Shown here piece by piece: positions 42,901 through 47,372 of a stretch of DNA of 64,000 bases. The stretch is from Siphonodentalium dalli. Taxonomy: Eukaryota; Mollusca; Scaphopoda; Gadilida; Siphonodentaliidae. The notes under the pieces were generated by a model. The model was not told where the DNA came from and did not search any database. It was given only the letters and a program-made list of their open reading frames with translations. The stretch is from the NCBI GenBank assembly GCA_032622095.1, contig CP136067.1, forward strand, positions 41,395,549 through 41,459,548, in the 5' to 3' direction. The translations under genes and the position numbers were made by a program. Positions within the stretch are counted from its first letter, which is position 1, and each line of letters starts with the position of its first letter.

Positions 42901-45674
42901 ATTATAGTGCGATTATATTATTCTAAATTATACCATGTCCCCACTGGGCCAAATATTTCGTAAATGTGTTGGAATTTACAGCAATTACTATTCGCATATT
43001 TATATTGCATACTAATGAGGTCATATCATAAAAAGACACAGTATCGTTGGGAGTCTATGAATCTGCATGTACCTACAGATTACTTACAATGAACATTGAC
43101 ATTAGCAGGCACATTCAAATCTTGATTCAATGTCTGATTAATTATTAGTAAGAAAGATGTTATAAGTACTAAACCACTATTGGAGTATGGATAATCCAAA
43201 TCGAACTAGTCAGTGACTGCGCTCCAGAATTGTTATCTAGACAAATTATTGATTGATTCATGGTGCAACTCATGCATGTTTAACTGTTTTTGTTATGTTG
43301 CTCAATGTTGACACAATATTTATTTCACCCCATAATTAATTTGACAAAGGAGAACCACATACAATAGTCAAGGGTGTTCAACTTGAGCAGTTGAGATGGT
43401 TTTGAGTAACTACTACTACTAGTACTATGCACTAATGCAGCCAGCACCTGAGCACATGTCAGTGTGTTAAATTGATTGACTTGTAATTGTTTGTTTACAT
43501 GAATTATATCAGATATGTAATGTAATAAAATTAAATGTATGTTGAAGTTGACTTTTGCACATGACAATTATCAAGAAAACGATTCCTGCACCAGAAAGGT
43601 CCACATACTACATGCACATGTCTGTTTTGTAAAAATTTCTATCAGTGTTGACATGCTATATTCAGAACGGTAAGTCACCGCGGGGACAAAGTGAAAGTAG
43701 AAACCCAATTTAATTGGCAGAGAAAAATCATAAATATTTGCCCAAATACTCTTTAAATATTGGTATTATCAAAACTAAACAATTTTAAAGCTAATTTTAG
43801 TTATAACCAAACCTAATTGTGTTTAAACAGACGCTTTAAACGAAGACATTTGTCAAATTACGTTCAGAATTCAATGCATTTCGCAACGACGTCAGAGGTC
43901 ACGTAACCGGATATAACTGTGTTTGACCTAGTTTTACGCCCTAATTTCGGGGGTGGTGTTTGTTTAGGTAAATGTCCGGAGGGGCAAACTAAAATATAGG
44001 AAGCGGGTGTGATGCGTTTTAGATTGCCGAGACCGTGCTCTATCTAATTTTCGGGTATACTTTTTTTCTAAAGTCCATTTTGTGTCGAATTTTCTTCAAT
44101 TAAAACTTCAAAAAGCCATAAAAATCTTTAAAATCGATTAGAAAAAAAGTATACCCGATAAAAATGAAGAGTGCAATCTCCTCTGTCTGATGACATACAT
44201 TTTGGCCAATGAGAATAAGATTTGCCCCGCCGTTACGTCGCTTTTCATGCCGACACACCACTCAAACGCAATTATCGCCAACAAATCCCAAGAATATCAC
44301 ACAAATTATATATCAAATGAAAGATAAAGTCCAAATGAATACAACACAGAAAGAATTATGAAGTTTCCTTTTGTTTATTTTTTATACGAAGCGATTGTTT
44401 GTCCAAAACATCGTTTTTTACGAATTTACAACAGATTACGTCGTACGTTGGAAGTGCCTACTACACACGATACCGAGCGCGGACTTACCGGAAGTCCGAT
44501 CGAACACACCCAATGTTTAAAAAATGTTCACTTGCTCGCCAAAAATGCTCGATAAATGTCTCTTTTTTGGAAAAGGAAGGTGAAAGGTATGTCACTTGTC
44601 AGGGTGACGCATTAGTACATGTATTGCCGGGGAACATCGCGGTTTGGTCGTGTCTTGCATCATATTCTTCCTTTCCGGACTTGAAGCAAAAGCTCCATTG
44701 CCAGAAGTGGGGAAGGTTGGACTATACATTTCAACAGCCCTGGGAATTAACCTAGGCAATAGGCAATGCCTAGGTAAAAGCAGAGGCAAAATCAGTTTGC
44801 CTAGGCAATTATATTGCCTAGGTAAAACAAGTTCATTGTGTTACTAAAATTGATTTGTGTCTATCAGAAATAGAACCTCTTTAGCCAAAATGACTTCCTT
44901 AAATCACTCTTTACATATATTGTCCTAAAATTGCTTCCATGGCACTGGGCCATTAACTAGCTACCCATAAGGTCACTAGTTTTGGAGATGATTTGTGGAA
45001 TGTGTATATATGATGAGTAGTGGCCTGGAAATATTCTCCAAAATAACTAAGCATTTCTGGTTATTATTGAATCATATTGATTTGAGATGGCCATATTGTT
45101 GCAAAATTGCCTAGGTAAAATCTGTTTTTGCCTAGGCCGATTTCTTTCACCTAGGCAAAAATATTGCCTAGGCAAATTTTCCTTAATTCCCAGGGCTGTT
45201 TCAATGTATACAATATAGTCAATTTTGGCCTACAGTAGACTACACTACAGCACACCAACATCAATGTCATCATGATGATCATGCACCTTGTCCTTCCTTC
45301 AATCCTTGGCCATGTGACTCAGAGTCAGACTGTTTGATAATAATTTCCAACAACTGTTGATACAATGTATAAATAACTGAATGTTTTAAAAATTACATGG
45401 TTCTGTATGGGCTAGTAGCACCATCTACTAGGCATCTAGCGCCACCGGTCGATCTGACAGTCACAGTGAGACAGCATTTTTGAACTAGCCGGCATGTCCA
45501 TTTTATTTTATATCCATGAATAAAACGTGCACTAAGAATCTGGAGAACAATTGGTATGTCAAATTTGTAATCAGTGTTGTTACTTACAAGCTCATCGTCC
45601 TTTATCTTGTCGCCCTTTTTCTTTTCTTCGCTTTTTTTCGGCGTCTTATCGTCAGTTTTCGCTTTATCCGCCAT
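788..45674 (-). CDS. PSMD2: PSMD2/Rpn1 gene, exons 1-11 (3' half lies beyond the left edge)
   Basis: Rpn1 is the large non-ATPase scaffold in the base of the 19S proteasome regulatory particle. In the known family it docks ubiquitin, shuttle factors with UBL domains and the deubiquitinase USP14/Ubp6. The joined exons are 45588-45674, 28841-28897, 24087-24251, 19173-19294, 15503-15724, 12185-12343, 8371-8515, 5393-5453, 3893-4039, 1832-1938 and 788-915, all on the minus strand. They give 466 codons plus 2 bases, with consistent phases throughout. The product follows vertebrate PSMD2 closely, for example [33 protein letters not shown] and LLWDVDGG. The human protein has about 908 residues, so roughly half is present and the C-terminal repeats are missing because the window ends, not because the gene is broken. 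Introns run from about 0.9 to 16.7 kb and are packed with transposons. No frameshift or internal stop was seen. Confidence 0.96.
1832..1938 (-). CDS. PSMD2: PSMD2 exon 10 (start of the PC-repeat domain)
   Basis: This 107-base exon encodes [19 protein letters not shown], then [16 protein letters not shown]. It matches human [20 protein letters not shown] and [13 protein letters not shown]. This is the entry to the proteasome/cyclosome (PC) repeat solenoid. The acceptor is ATTACAG and the donor GTTCGT, which is atypical but keeps the reading frame. Confidence 0.95.
2389..2992. mobile_element. hAT-like MITE, 604 bp, 8-bp TSD
   Basis: The ends are CAGGGTCCGCGCTG and GCAGCGCGAACCCTG. The 8-bp target duplication ACAACAGA is perfect at 2381-2388 and 2993-3000. 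The interior has several copies of the word TTTGCCAAATG. It is inserted in PSMD2 intron 9. A second copy of the family lies at 18066-18489. Confidence 0.88.
3059..3142. mobile_element. Truncated end of the palindromic MITE family
   Basis: It contains CGCATATATAAGAGAATACA, then TTTCAGGAAGCTCCAGTCAT and GGAAGGGTTAA. Only one half-core and one end are present, directly beside the hAT-like MITE at 2389-2992. Confidence 0.55.
3893..4039 (-). CDS. PSMD2: PSMD2 exon 9
   Basis: This 147-base exon encodes [16 protein letters not shown], then [10 protein letters not shown] and [12 protein letters not shown] across the junction. It matches human [27 protein letters not shown] and [12 protein letters not shown]. 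Phase 1 at both ends, with a CTCCACAG acceptor and a GTTAGT donor. A MITE starting at 4059 leaves only 19 bp of other intron sequence next to the acceptor. Confidence 0.95.
4059..4166. mobile_element. TACAGTAATGCCC MITE, single arm beside exon 9
   Basis: TATAGTAATGCCCTAAGTAA begins one arm of the family at 15741, which continues to about GGAAAGCTCTGAACGATGG. The second arm is missing. It begins 19 bp upstream of the PSMD2 exon 9 acceptor. Confidence 0.75.
4370..4650 (-). repeat. Dispersed 'AAGATGGC' repeat, copy in intron 8
   Basis: Contains AAAATGGCTGCTGGCGG, GAGGTCACCCCGAAGATCC and GATCGGATGAGGGATA, which recur at 8560-8825, 10850-11220 and 20330-21200. The family has no clear ends here. 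Confidence 0.6.
5159..5382. mobile_element. Palindromic MITE ending 10 bp inside PSMD2 intron 8
   Basis: It runs from TTAAAGATCCTACGCC to ATCCAGCCATGAAAGGG and contains two cores of the TCTTATATATGYGAG type. It is a related family (a second full copy is at 27914-28227 in reverse). On the minus strand its end directly follows the first ten bases of the intron. Confidence 0.7.
5393..5453 (-). CDS. PSMD2: PSMD2 exon 8
   Basis: This is a short 61-base exon encoding [20 protein letters not shown] plus one base. It matches human [20 protein letters not shown] almost residue for residue. The acceptor is TTTTCCAG and the donor GTGAGTAAAT. The end of a palindromic MITE (CCCTTTCATGG read on the minus strand) lies only 10 bases into the following intron. 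Confidence 0.94.
5829..5845 (+). repeat. (GATA) microsatellite
   Basis: Four GATA units in PSMD2 intron 7. Confidence 0.7.
6006..6040 (+). repeat. Poly-C tract
   Basis: A run of C broken by three A residues. Similar long C or G runs occur at 20697, 46467, 47215, 47259, 48654, 49357, 49900, 53402 and 57610. Run lengths in such tracts are prone to sequencing and replication errors. Confidence 0.8.
6050..8370. other. PSMD2 intron 7, no recognised feature
   Basis: AT-rich sequence with short chance ORFs only. A GC-richer patch at 6390-6520 has no recognised content. Confidence 0.5.
8371..8515 (-). CDS. PSMD2: PSMD2 exon 7
   Basis: This 145-base exon encodes [20 protein letters not shown], then [11 protein letters not shown] and [13 protein letters not shown]. 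It matches human QKQMAFMLGRHGVFLEL and [13 protein letters not shown]. It enters in phase 2 and leaves in phase 0. The acceptor is TTCACAG and the donor GTATAC, which is weaker than average. Confidence 0.95.
8560..8825 (-). repeat. Dispersed 'AAGATGGC' repeat, copy in intron 6
   Basis: Shares GAGGTCACCCCGAAGATCC, AACAAATTGTTTACAAGCTG and GATGGCGTCCAACATGG with the copies at 10740-11220 and 4370-4650. Confidence 0.6.
8830..10560. other. PSMD2 intron 6, no recognised feature
   Basis: Non-repetitive to the eye, AT-rich, without a convincing ORF, exon or transposon end. Confidence 0.5.
10560..11220 (+). repeat. Dispersed 'AAGATGGC' repeat, long copy in intron 6
   Basis: Contains AAACAGCTTGTAAACAATTT at 10793, two units of CAAGATGGCTGCTGG, and TTTGGTGAAGATCGGATGAG near the end. 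It has internal direct duplication of the CTGCAGGGTGTGCC block. Confidence 0.6.
12185..12343 (-). CDS. PSMD2: PSMD2 exon 6
   Basis: This 159-base exon encodes [14 protein letters not shown], then [19 protein letters not shown] and ending FLSCKDL across the junction. It matches the human CVNYVPEPENSALL and FRKFSRFPEALRLALMLND segments. Phase 2 at both ends, with a TTCACAG acceptor and a GTGAGTA donor. A TAACCC-family palindromic MITE begins about 40 bp upstream of the acceptor. Confidence 0.95.
12383..12632. mobile_element. TAACCC-family palindromic MITE, copy 1
   Basis: The inverted ends TAACCCTTTACCCAACA and TGTTGGGTAAAGGGTTA bound about 250 bp. Inside is a nearly perfect palindrome built from CAATGCATTCTCTTATATA and its complement around a centre reading GACCATAGGTC. 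Next come the words GGAGCCGGTTCC and TTTTGGCCGGTTTG. It lies about 40 bp from the PSMD2 exon 6 acceptor. Confidence 0.8.
12655..12782. mobile_element. TACAGTAATGCCC MITE, deleted copy
   Basis: The left end TACAGTAATGCCCTAAATAA, then CTTAACCACAGAG, jumps to the right arm (TTTTCCGATGAATGGCAACA) and ends at GGAGTCGATTAT. Part of the left arm and the last bases of the right end are lost. It follows the TAACCC MITE at 12383-12632. Confidence 0.7.
14454..14851. mobile_element. TAACCC-family palindromic MITE, copy 2 (double palindrome)
   Basis: It has the same ends and right half as copy 1 but carries two palindromic cores (14480-14553 and 14631-14702). They are inverted relative to each other and separated by an A-rich spacer. 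The pair can fold into either two cruciforms or one long hairpin. Confidence 0.8.
15064..15481. mobile_element. hAT-like MITE beside the PSMD2 exon 5 donor
   Basis: The termini are TAGGCCTGAGAATATGGTGC and its degenerate inverted copy. The flanks carry a perfect 8-bp duplication, AACCCGAA, at 15056-15063 and 15482-15489. Two internal hairpins (about 15100-15190 and 15357-15454) share the inverted word GAATGAGGTCCCC. The right end lies about 21 bp from the exon 5 donor. Confidence 0.75.
15503..15724 (-). CDS. PSMD2: PSMD2 exon 5
   Basis: This 222-base exon encodes [13 protein letters not shown], then [20 protein letters not shown] and ending VCLYLSS, matching the human [33 protein letters not shown] and VCLYLTSCV blocks. 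It is sandwiched between transposons: a palindromic MITE ends 16 bp upstream of its acceptor, and a hAT-like MITE lies about 21 bp downstream of its donor. Both splice sites remain intact. Confidence 0.95.
15741..15948. mobile_element. TACAGTAATGCCC foldback MITE, complete copy
   Basis: It is an almost perfect 208-bp palindrome: arms 15741-15839 and 15852-15948, with a centre reading CTCAGTGAGAA. The ends TACAGTAATGCCCTAAATAA would fit a TA target and a Tc1/mariner-type MITE. It starts 16 bp upstream of the PSMD2 exon 5 acceptor. Confidence 0.85.
16090..17495 (+). pseudogene. 5'-truncated, frameshifted LINE tail split by a hAT element
   Basis: The piece 16098-16160 reads [17 protein letters not shown] in one frame, and 16165-16249 continues in another as [14 protein letters not shown]...FKKSLDALI before a stop. 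This is the usual C-terminal signature of Jockey/CR1/L2-type non-LTR retrotransposons (WNSLP). The 3' UTR is interrupted by the element at 16430-17362 and resumes to TTGTAAAGCGCATTGAAC at 17422-17439, a typical LINE 3' end. Only the last part of the reverse-transcriptase ORF is present and it is broken. Confidence 0.7.
16430..17362. mobile_element. hAT-like element inserted in a LINE tail
   Basis: The left end is TAGTGTTGAAACGATTAATC. The right side has inverted ACTAGTCG and AATCGCTAATC words but has lost about 11 terminal bases. The flanks carry TTAAAATC at 16422-16429 and 17363-17370, an 8-bp target duplication. Subterminal repeats of ACTAGTCGA are typical of the family. A related element is at 41274-42200. 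Confidence 0.75.
18066..18489. mobile_element. hAT-like MITE, second copy (424 bp)
   Basis: This is the same family as 2389-2992, in the opposite orientation, with ends CAGGGTTCGCGCTG and CAGCGCGGACCCTG. The flanks CTTCTGAC and CTTCCGAC match at 7 of 8 bases, as expected for an aged 8-bp target duplication. It lies in PSMD2 intron 4. Confidence 0.82.
18985..19105. mobile_element. Remnant of the ACTAGTCGA hAT family
   Basis: A short piece has GTTGAAACGATTG on the left and GACTAGTCGACTAC, then TCTCTAATCAATTC, on the right. This looks like an internally deleted copy of the family at 16430 and 41274. No target duplication is evident. Confidence 0.5.
19173..19294 (-). CDS. PSMD2: PSMD2 exon 4
   Basis: The exon has 122 bases, enters in phase 0 and leaves with two bases of an arginine codon. 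The product [20 protein letters not shown], then LKYRL and SWGHEYVR, matches human [24 protein letters not shown] and SWGHEYVR. The acceptor is TTTTGCAG and the donor GTAAGG. Confidence 0.95.
19779..20125. mobile_element. MITE with TACCGCTAT ends, 347 bp
   Basis: TACCGCTATTCTCAAAGTAA on the left matches the inverted TTACTTTAAGTATAGCGGTA on the right, followed inward by TTGACCA on both sides. The interior is full of ACCGCGGT and ACCGTGGT words in both orientations. TA could be the target site. Confidence 0.65.
20310..21200 (+). repeat. Dispersed 'AAGATGGC' repeat, copy in intron 3
   Basis: Two or three units with AGGTCACCCTGAAGATCCAT and GATGTGGTCTGTAGGGT, interrupted at 20580-20930 by unrelated AT-rich sequence with a G run at 20697-20710. 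Its right end abuts the foldback element at 21237. Confidence 0.6.
21257..21585 (+). repeat. 23-bp tandem array, left arm of the foldback element
   Basis: There are about 14 head-to-tail copies of a 23-bp unit with core TTTTCACTCACGGCAAAA. Units vary by a few substitutions and single-base indels. The array stays open in some reading frames, which produces spurious ORFs rich in SRQN and FTHGK residues. Confidence 0.9.
22118..22406 (-). CDS. Cysteine-rich exon-like ORF in the foldback element
   Basis: After a TCCTCTCCCAG acceptor the frame runs 96 codons to a TAG stop. The cysteine-rich part [19 protein letters not shown], then [17 protein letters not shown], spaces cysteines like a small metal-binding or disulfide domain. 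Nothing in it is recognised. It is on the opposite strand to the TDP-43-like ORF in the same element, so the two would be convergent. It could be the last exon of the element's own protein or a captured host exon. Confidence 0.3.
22756..22980 (+). CDS. ORF resembling the TDP-43 N-terminal domain, inside the foldback element
   Basis: The 74-residue product begins [19 protein letters not shown]. Its central part, [20 protein letters not shown] then TIGLQF, resembles the start of the TDP-43 (TARDBP) N-terminal domain, in which an IPxEDDGTVLLST-type strand pair precedes AQFPGACGLRY. The similarity covers about 35-40 residues and is lost afterwards: the GVRLVEG and GWGN parts are absent. In TDP-43 this domain mediates self-assembly. 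Here the ORF lies between the arms of a transposon, so it may be a captured gene fragment, a transposon-encoded protein that uses the same fold, or chance similarity. The reading frame has no stop until TAA at 22978-22980. Confidence 0.4.
   Translation: MPLPQGSHFIKNSDSTSTVSIPIDAHGSVALSTVRSQFPGTIGLQFVRNRGKNAGIMSNVLFELYTQTFRLSHI
23145..23533 (-). repeat. 23-bp tandem array, right arm of the foldback element
   Basis: There are about 17 copies of the same 23-bp unit in reverse orientation (plus-strand core TTTTGCCGTGAGTGAAAA). The outermost units match the outermost units of the left arm best. That suggests the arm ends are the conserved part. Confidence 0.9.
24087..24251 (-). CDS. PSMD2: PSMD2 exon 3
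   Basis: This exon has 55 codons, phase 0 at both ends. It contains the highly conserved block [19 protein letters not shown] followed by [14 protein letters not shown], nearly identical to vertebrate PSMD2. The acceptor is TTTAG and the donor GTGTGT. This is the strongest single piece of evidence for the identity of the gene. Confidence 0.96.
24549..24926. mobile_element. Double palindromic core without the TAACCC ends, with inner insertion
   Basis: Two inverted cores (24549-24631 and 24846-24926) match copy 2 but lack the outer ends. They are flanked by ACCCTGTGCC and GGCACAGGGT. The spacer is enlarged by about 120 bp (about 24675-24795), which contains GAGCCCCACACATATATAG and an inverted GGGGCTCTGTATGGG, probably a nested insertion. 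Confidence 0.6.
25599..26737. mobile_element. hAT-like element, 1.14 kb, 8-bp TSD
   Basis: The terminal inverted repeat TAGAGCTGGGACGGTTATG occurs at both ends. The 8-bp target duplication TTAAATAT is perfect at 25591-25598 and 26738-26745. Subterminal runs of the word AACCGGTTAACC occur inside each end. An internal open frame (25626-25991) lacks a recognisable transposase motif, so the element is probably non-autonomous. The TSD length and ends place it in the hAT superfamily. Confidence 0.88.
27914..28227. mobile_element. Palindromic MITE, full copy, carrying a nested MITE
   Basis: It runs from TTAACCCTTCCATGACTGTA to GGCACAGGATCTTTAA, the reverse of the element at 5159-5382. Its first palindromic core is interrupted by a 123-bp element (27986-28108). 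The second core at 28145-28215 is intact. Confidence 0.7.
27986..28108. mobile_element. Nested 123-bp MITE, CAGCCCTCATAATT ends
   Basis: The ends CAGCCCTCATAATT and AATTATGAGGGCTG are perfectly inverted, and the arms pair further inward (GCTTCGGCAATC against GATTGCCG). A 7-bp duplication, ATACATG, flanks it at 27979-27985 and 28109-28115. It sits inside a palindromic MITE core. Confidence 0.8.
28841..28897 (-). CDS. PSMD2: PSMD2 exon 2
   Basis: This exon has 19 codons, phase 0 at both ends, between a polypyrimidine-CAG acceptor and a GTAAGTAT donor. The product [19 protein letters not shown] matches the human [18 protein letters not shown] segment that precedes the first helical repeats. Intron 1 upstream of it is about 16.7 kb, by far the longest in the gene. 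Confidence 0.93.
28950..29765 (+). repeat. Degenerate tandem repeat, 'GGGGCATAACTC' family, copy 1
   Basis: Units of roughly 130-150 bp carry AAGGGGCATAACTCCGG, AATTGGCGGACGGAACCC and AAAGTTATCATCCGG. It starts at AACAAGAGCTACGCGGGCG and ends at AAACGGGCGTATAAAAA. Similar arrays are common in marine-invertebrate genomes. It lies in PSMD2 intron 1 just upstream of exon 2. Confidence 0.75.
30081..30272 (-). CDS. Unrecognised exon-like open frame with a strong donor
   Basis: A stop-free 64-codon frame runs from just after a TAA at 30278-30276 to a GTAAGTGT donor at 30080. The translation looks protein-like: it includes [20 protein letters not shown] and [18 protein letters not shown], then RTCANLH. 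There are two cysteines and little low complexity, which would suit an extracellular domain, but I recognise no family. It sits inside PSMD2 intron 1 on the same strand. The 5' end is uncertain: possible AG acceptors lie within the frame at GTCAAG and GCCAG. It could be part of the THAP gene, another nested gene or a gene fragment. Confidence 0.3.
30669..31860 (+). repeat. Degenerate tandem repeat, 'GGGGCATAACTC' family, copy 2
   Basis: The same units as 28950-29765 begin at AACAAGAGCTACGCTGGGCG. The later part changes to units with GAACTCGATCTGTATTTTGG and ends in CAGACAGACGGACAGACAG, then TTTACCATACTATGG. The close match of the first halves implies a shared source. Confidence 0.75.
31870..35700. 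other. PSMD2 intron 1, mostly unassigned
   Basis: Apart from the diverged repeat at 33700-34090 I see no gene. 32220-32300 has several close GGGAAT/ATTCCC words. 34150-34420 is less AT-rich and may be regulatory. The missing later exons of the THAP gene would be expected here or below. Confidence 0.45.
33700..34090 (+). repeat. Dispersed repeat, diverged copy C
   Basis: GTGTTCATTAACTAATGAAC, AGAAGGGAATAGTGTGAAGA and AAGACATATGAGGAAAAGCC follow the order of copies A and B with many changes. Confidence 0.4.
35710..35925 (-). CDS. First exon of a THAP-domain protein
   Basis: The ATG at 35925 opens a 72-codon frame that ends exactly at a GTAGGT donor. The product begins [14 protein letters not shown], contains [20 protein letters not shown] and ends TRNTYVCSK. 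It shows the THAP (C2CH DNA-binding zinc finger) layout: Cys4, Cys9, the FPK motif, Trp47 and Cys70, so the next exon should start with His-Phe to complete the C-x2-H half-site. THAP domains occur in host transcription factors and in P-element transposases, and this exon alone cannot tell which it is. It lies inside PSMD2 intron 1 on the same strand. A CCAAT box (minus strand, 36053-36057) sits about 130 bp upstream. I could not place exon 2. Confidence 0.75.
36053..36057 (-). promoter_or_regulatory. CCAAT box upstream of the THAP exon
   Basis: The minus strand reads TGACCAATCGCG about 130 bp upstream of the THAP start codon, in a locally CpG-containing stretch (35990-36070). The position suits an NF-Y site. 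This is inferred from position and motif only. Confidence 0.35.
36220..36610 (+). repeat. Dispersed repeat, copy A
   Basis: Contains GCAACTATTGCAATA, GGTTCAAGAGTATAAGG, GAAGAGTGTGCTAAGGAAAA and AAAACTATACAGGTGAGG. The blocks occur in the same order at 40240-40745 and, more diverged, at 33700-34090. Confidence 0.65.
36906..37031. mobile_element. TACAGTAATGCCC MITE relative, both arms partial
   Basis: CTTTGACCACTTAACCACAG on the left arm is followed by GGATTTAGTCAGAAATATCG. The arm then folds back at CTTTCGCCGAGAGC and stops at GCAACAAGCCATAT. A matching right end of the family lies at 40139-40211. Confidence 0.55.
37049..37113. repeat. Perfect hairpin AAATAATCACCC
   Basis: GTGTCTGAGGCCAAATAATC and its inverted copy GATTATTTGGTCTCAGACAC enclose a loop around CAAGGCCGCGGG. 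The outer parts (ATAATGAC, GTCATTAT) also pair. It lies next to the MITE arm at 36906-37031. Confidence 0.7.
38542..39966. mobile_element. 1.4 kb element with CCTGGTTAAGTGGTCCTGC ends
   Basis: The ends are inverted over about 38 bp with small gaps (CCTGGTTAAGTGGTCCTGC, then GGTGGGTCCTG). A large hairpin (38956-39118) lies inside. No clear target duplication or transposase was seen. Confidence 0.55.
38956..39118. repeat. 163-bp inverted repeat
   Basis: The outer arms TTATCGGTACAGTGAAGTGC, then TATGGGCTGCAGTATCACG, are matched perfectly on the other side. The inner arms GTTGACGATGTCAGATCG also pair, and a short centre contains CTGCCGCAGGCAG. It is probably a small MITE nested in the 1.4 kb element. 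Confidence 0.8.
40139..40211. mobile_element. TACAGTAATGCCC MITE relative, right end only
   Basis: TGACTAAATCCTGAAAAATT runs to CTTTGGGCATTACTGTA. With the left arm at 36906 it could bracket one 3.3 kb composite element, or the two could be independent fragments. Confidence 0.5.
40240..40745 (+). repeat. Dispersed repeat, copy B
   Basis: The same blocks as 36220-36610 are present in order. The final part (ACCGATCAACCAATCGATAC) is duplicated in tandem. Confidence 0.65.
41274..42200. mobile_element. hAT-like element, 927 bp
   Basis: The ends are TAGGGTTGAAACGATTAATC and TAATCGTTTCAACACTA, with subterminal ACTAGTCGAC copies on both sides. It belongs to the same family as 16430-17362. The flanking duplication is degraded (CACACGAT against CACATAGG). 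A 128-codon ORF on the minus strand inside it has no recognisable motif. Confidence 0.75.
42210..44040. other. PSMD2 intron 1, no recognised feature
   Basis: AT-rich with frequent GCAAATTAG/TTTGCATA words at 42570-42790. No ORF with protein-like composition. Confidence 0.45.
44051..44158. repeat. Inverted repeat, 21-nt arms
   Basis: TCGGGTATACTTTTTTTCTA at 44051 and its inverted copy ending at 44158 are perfect over 21 bp, with a 66-base spacer. The flanks (TCTAATTTTCGGG, CCCGATAAAAATGA) diverge, so this may be the palindromic end of a small element or a stem-forming transcript. Confidence 0.7.
44735..45198. mobile_element. MITE with eight CCTAGG-centred internal repeats
   Basis: The ends CAGCCCTGGGAATTAA are perfectly inverted. 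The flanks share TTTCAA. About eight copies of TTGCCTAGGCAA or close variants (CCTAGGTAAA) are arranged four inside each end. CAG...CTG termini suit a hAT-like element. It lies in PSMD2 intron 1, about 400 bp from exon 1. Confidence 0.7.
45588..45674 (-). CDS. PSMD2: PSMD2 exon 1 (start codon)
   Basis: The ATG is at 45674. The exon encodes 29 residues, [14 protein letters not shown] followed by more lysine and acidic residues and ending DDEL. It ends in phase 0 at a perfect GTAAGTA donor. Charged, disordered lysine-rich N-termini are usual for Rpn1, although the exact residues are not conserved. This start is chosen because it is the only ATG in frame, and the exon joins exon 2 (SEEDKQLQ) as in human PSMD2. 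The 5' flank above 45675 should hold the promoter, but I see no clear TATA box. Confidence 0.88.
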
Positions 45675-46345
45675 GTTTTGTTGTTACTGAATTTATGAGT
45701 GGTACGAAACAACCTACGTTTCCGCTTATTATTACGGTATTTGGTATCAGCTATCGGGTCGCATATAAAAACGTTCTGGTTTGGTACAAGGTTTGGGACA
45801 AGGACCAGTCGAACGCACTGAATTCGTCAACAACATTACTATCCAAGTTTCTACTTAATGGAACAATACAATAGTTTTGTATTCAACACATTGAATATAA
45901 CCACGAAGTTACAATTTTTCATTTATTTAACAATAGTATAAATGATCTCACACTTTCAGATATGATCCGAATGAATTATTTGAGTTTTGTTGATGCCATG
46001 ATGAAGTAATTTTACCTTGAATCTTCGGCAGAAGATATACCTTCGTAATATACGAAAGAAACATAATTATTCTGAGTAAAATATATATATATTGTTAACT
46101 TGTTAAGGGATTTTCATAATATCAATGATAAAACTTCAGATTTAAATATAATTCAACTTTAACTCGTTTGGGATGTGATTATTTTGGGAAAACATTACTC
46201 ACAGGTCTACGAGATTGCTTGCAGTTCTAAATGCTTACTTTTATATCATTTTATAGCAATTTATGAATTTATTTAATGTTGAGTCAGACCATTTATCATG
46301 GCAGAATTCTCCACGTGACAACTCATACTACATTTTGTATATGGG

Positions 46346-47335
46346 CAGAGGCGGACTGGCCGATCGGGAGACCGGGAAATTTCCCGATGGGCCTGAGACC
46401 GGAAAAATTCTGATTCCACGTGATTTTCTATCAAGCGAGAATCCGATGGTTTTTTTTACGGTTTTGGGGGGGGGGGTATATGTGGTTGGGCCGCCCAACC
46501 ACAACTTGGGCCGCAAATGAAACCGACGTGGGTCGCCACATGTGTTGTTTAACCAGCCGTGTATCCAATAAGATGGTACTCTTCTCACATAAATTCATGA
46601 GGGCAGAGGCGGACTGCATGGCCGATCGGGAGACCGGGAAAATTCCGGACGTGGGCCGCCACATGTGTTGTTTAACCAGCCGAATTGGCTAATCGTAATT
46701 TTGACATTAAATGAACTTGTCGGCATCATATAACACCACGTAAAGACCCCATTAATCTCGAGATTTTAACGGTAACTCCCAGCTGTAAATCCCCAAAAAA
46801 ATCTTACGCACCCCTCCCCCAATTGAAATTTACAAGAAAATAGGAACGCTTCAGTTGATGCCAGTCTAGTTTATCGGATTCGAGATTTTCTTGTATAGTT
46901 TTCAAAATGTTCTCACCCCGGGCCGAACAACCATGAACAGCCCGGTGTGTCCTGGTCTTTTGTCCGTAGCCGTGTGCATTTGTCTGGAGTTAGACCGCTA
47001 GATGTTAGATTTTATGCAATTTTTCAGGTAAAAATATCTGAATGGTCTCATACCGGGAATATATAGAACCATGGTTTATGAATATATATGATATTAGACC
47101 AGAGGTGCAAATGGAATTATGCAAAAACATGTATTTGGTCTGCATCTGATTCAAGGGCGGGGGGTGCAAATGGAATTATGCAAAAATATGTATTTGATCT
47201 GATTCTGATTCAAGGGGGGGGGGTGCAGTTGGAATTTTCCAAGGTGGACTGTGGACGCCCCCCCCCCCCCCCCAAACAGATGGGCCGGTATTATATTAAT
47301 TTCCCGGGCCGGTTTCTTGGCCCAGTCCGCCTCTG
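46346..47335. mobile_element. hAT-like element, 990 bp, with internal duplication
   Basis: The ends are CAGAGGCGGACTGGCC and GGCCCAGTCCGCCTCTG. The flanks carry TATATGGG, with a 2-base TA slip on the right. A left subterminal block with GGCCGATCGGGAGACCGGGA occurs twice (about 46346-46410 and 46604-46645), and an ACATGTGTTGTTTAACCAGC block also occurs twice. Internal runs of G and C (46467, 47215, 47259) are present. It lies between PSMD2 exon 1 and the membrane-helix exon. Confidence 0.7.
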
Positions 47336-47372
47336 TATATATGGGTGATCATGAGTAGTCTTTAAAACTCAC

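Noticed and set aside
44399-44755. 118-codon plus ORF overlapping another at 44358-44555
   Set aside because: It runs into a MITE terminus (CAGCCCTGGGAATTAA) and has no recognised domain. A nearby CCAAT word at 44205 is not enough to call a gene.
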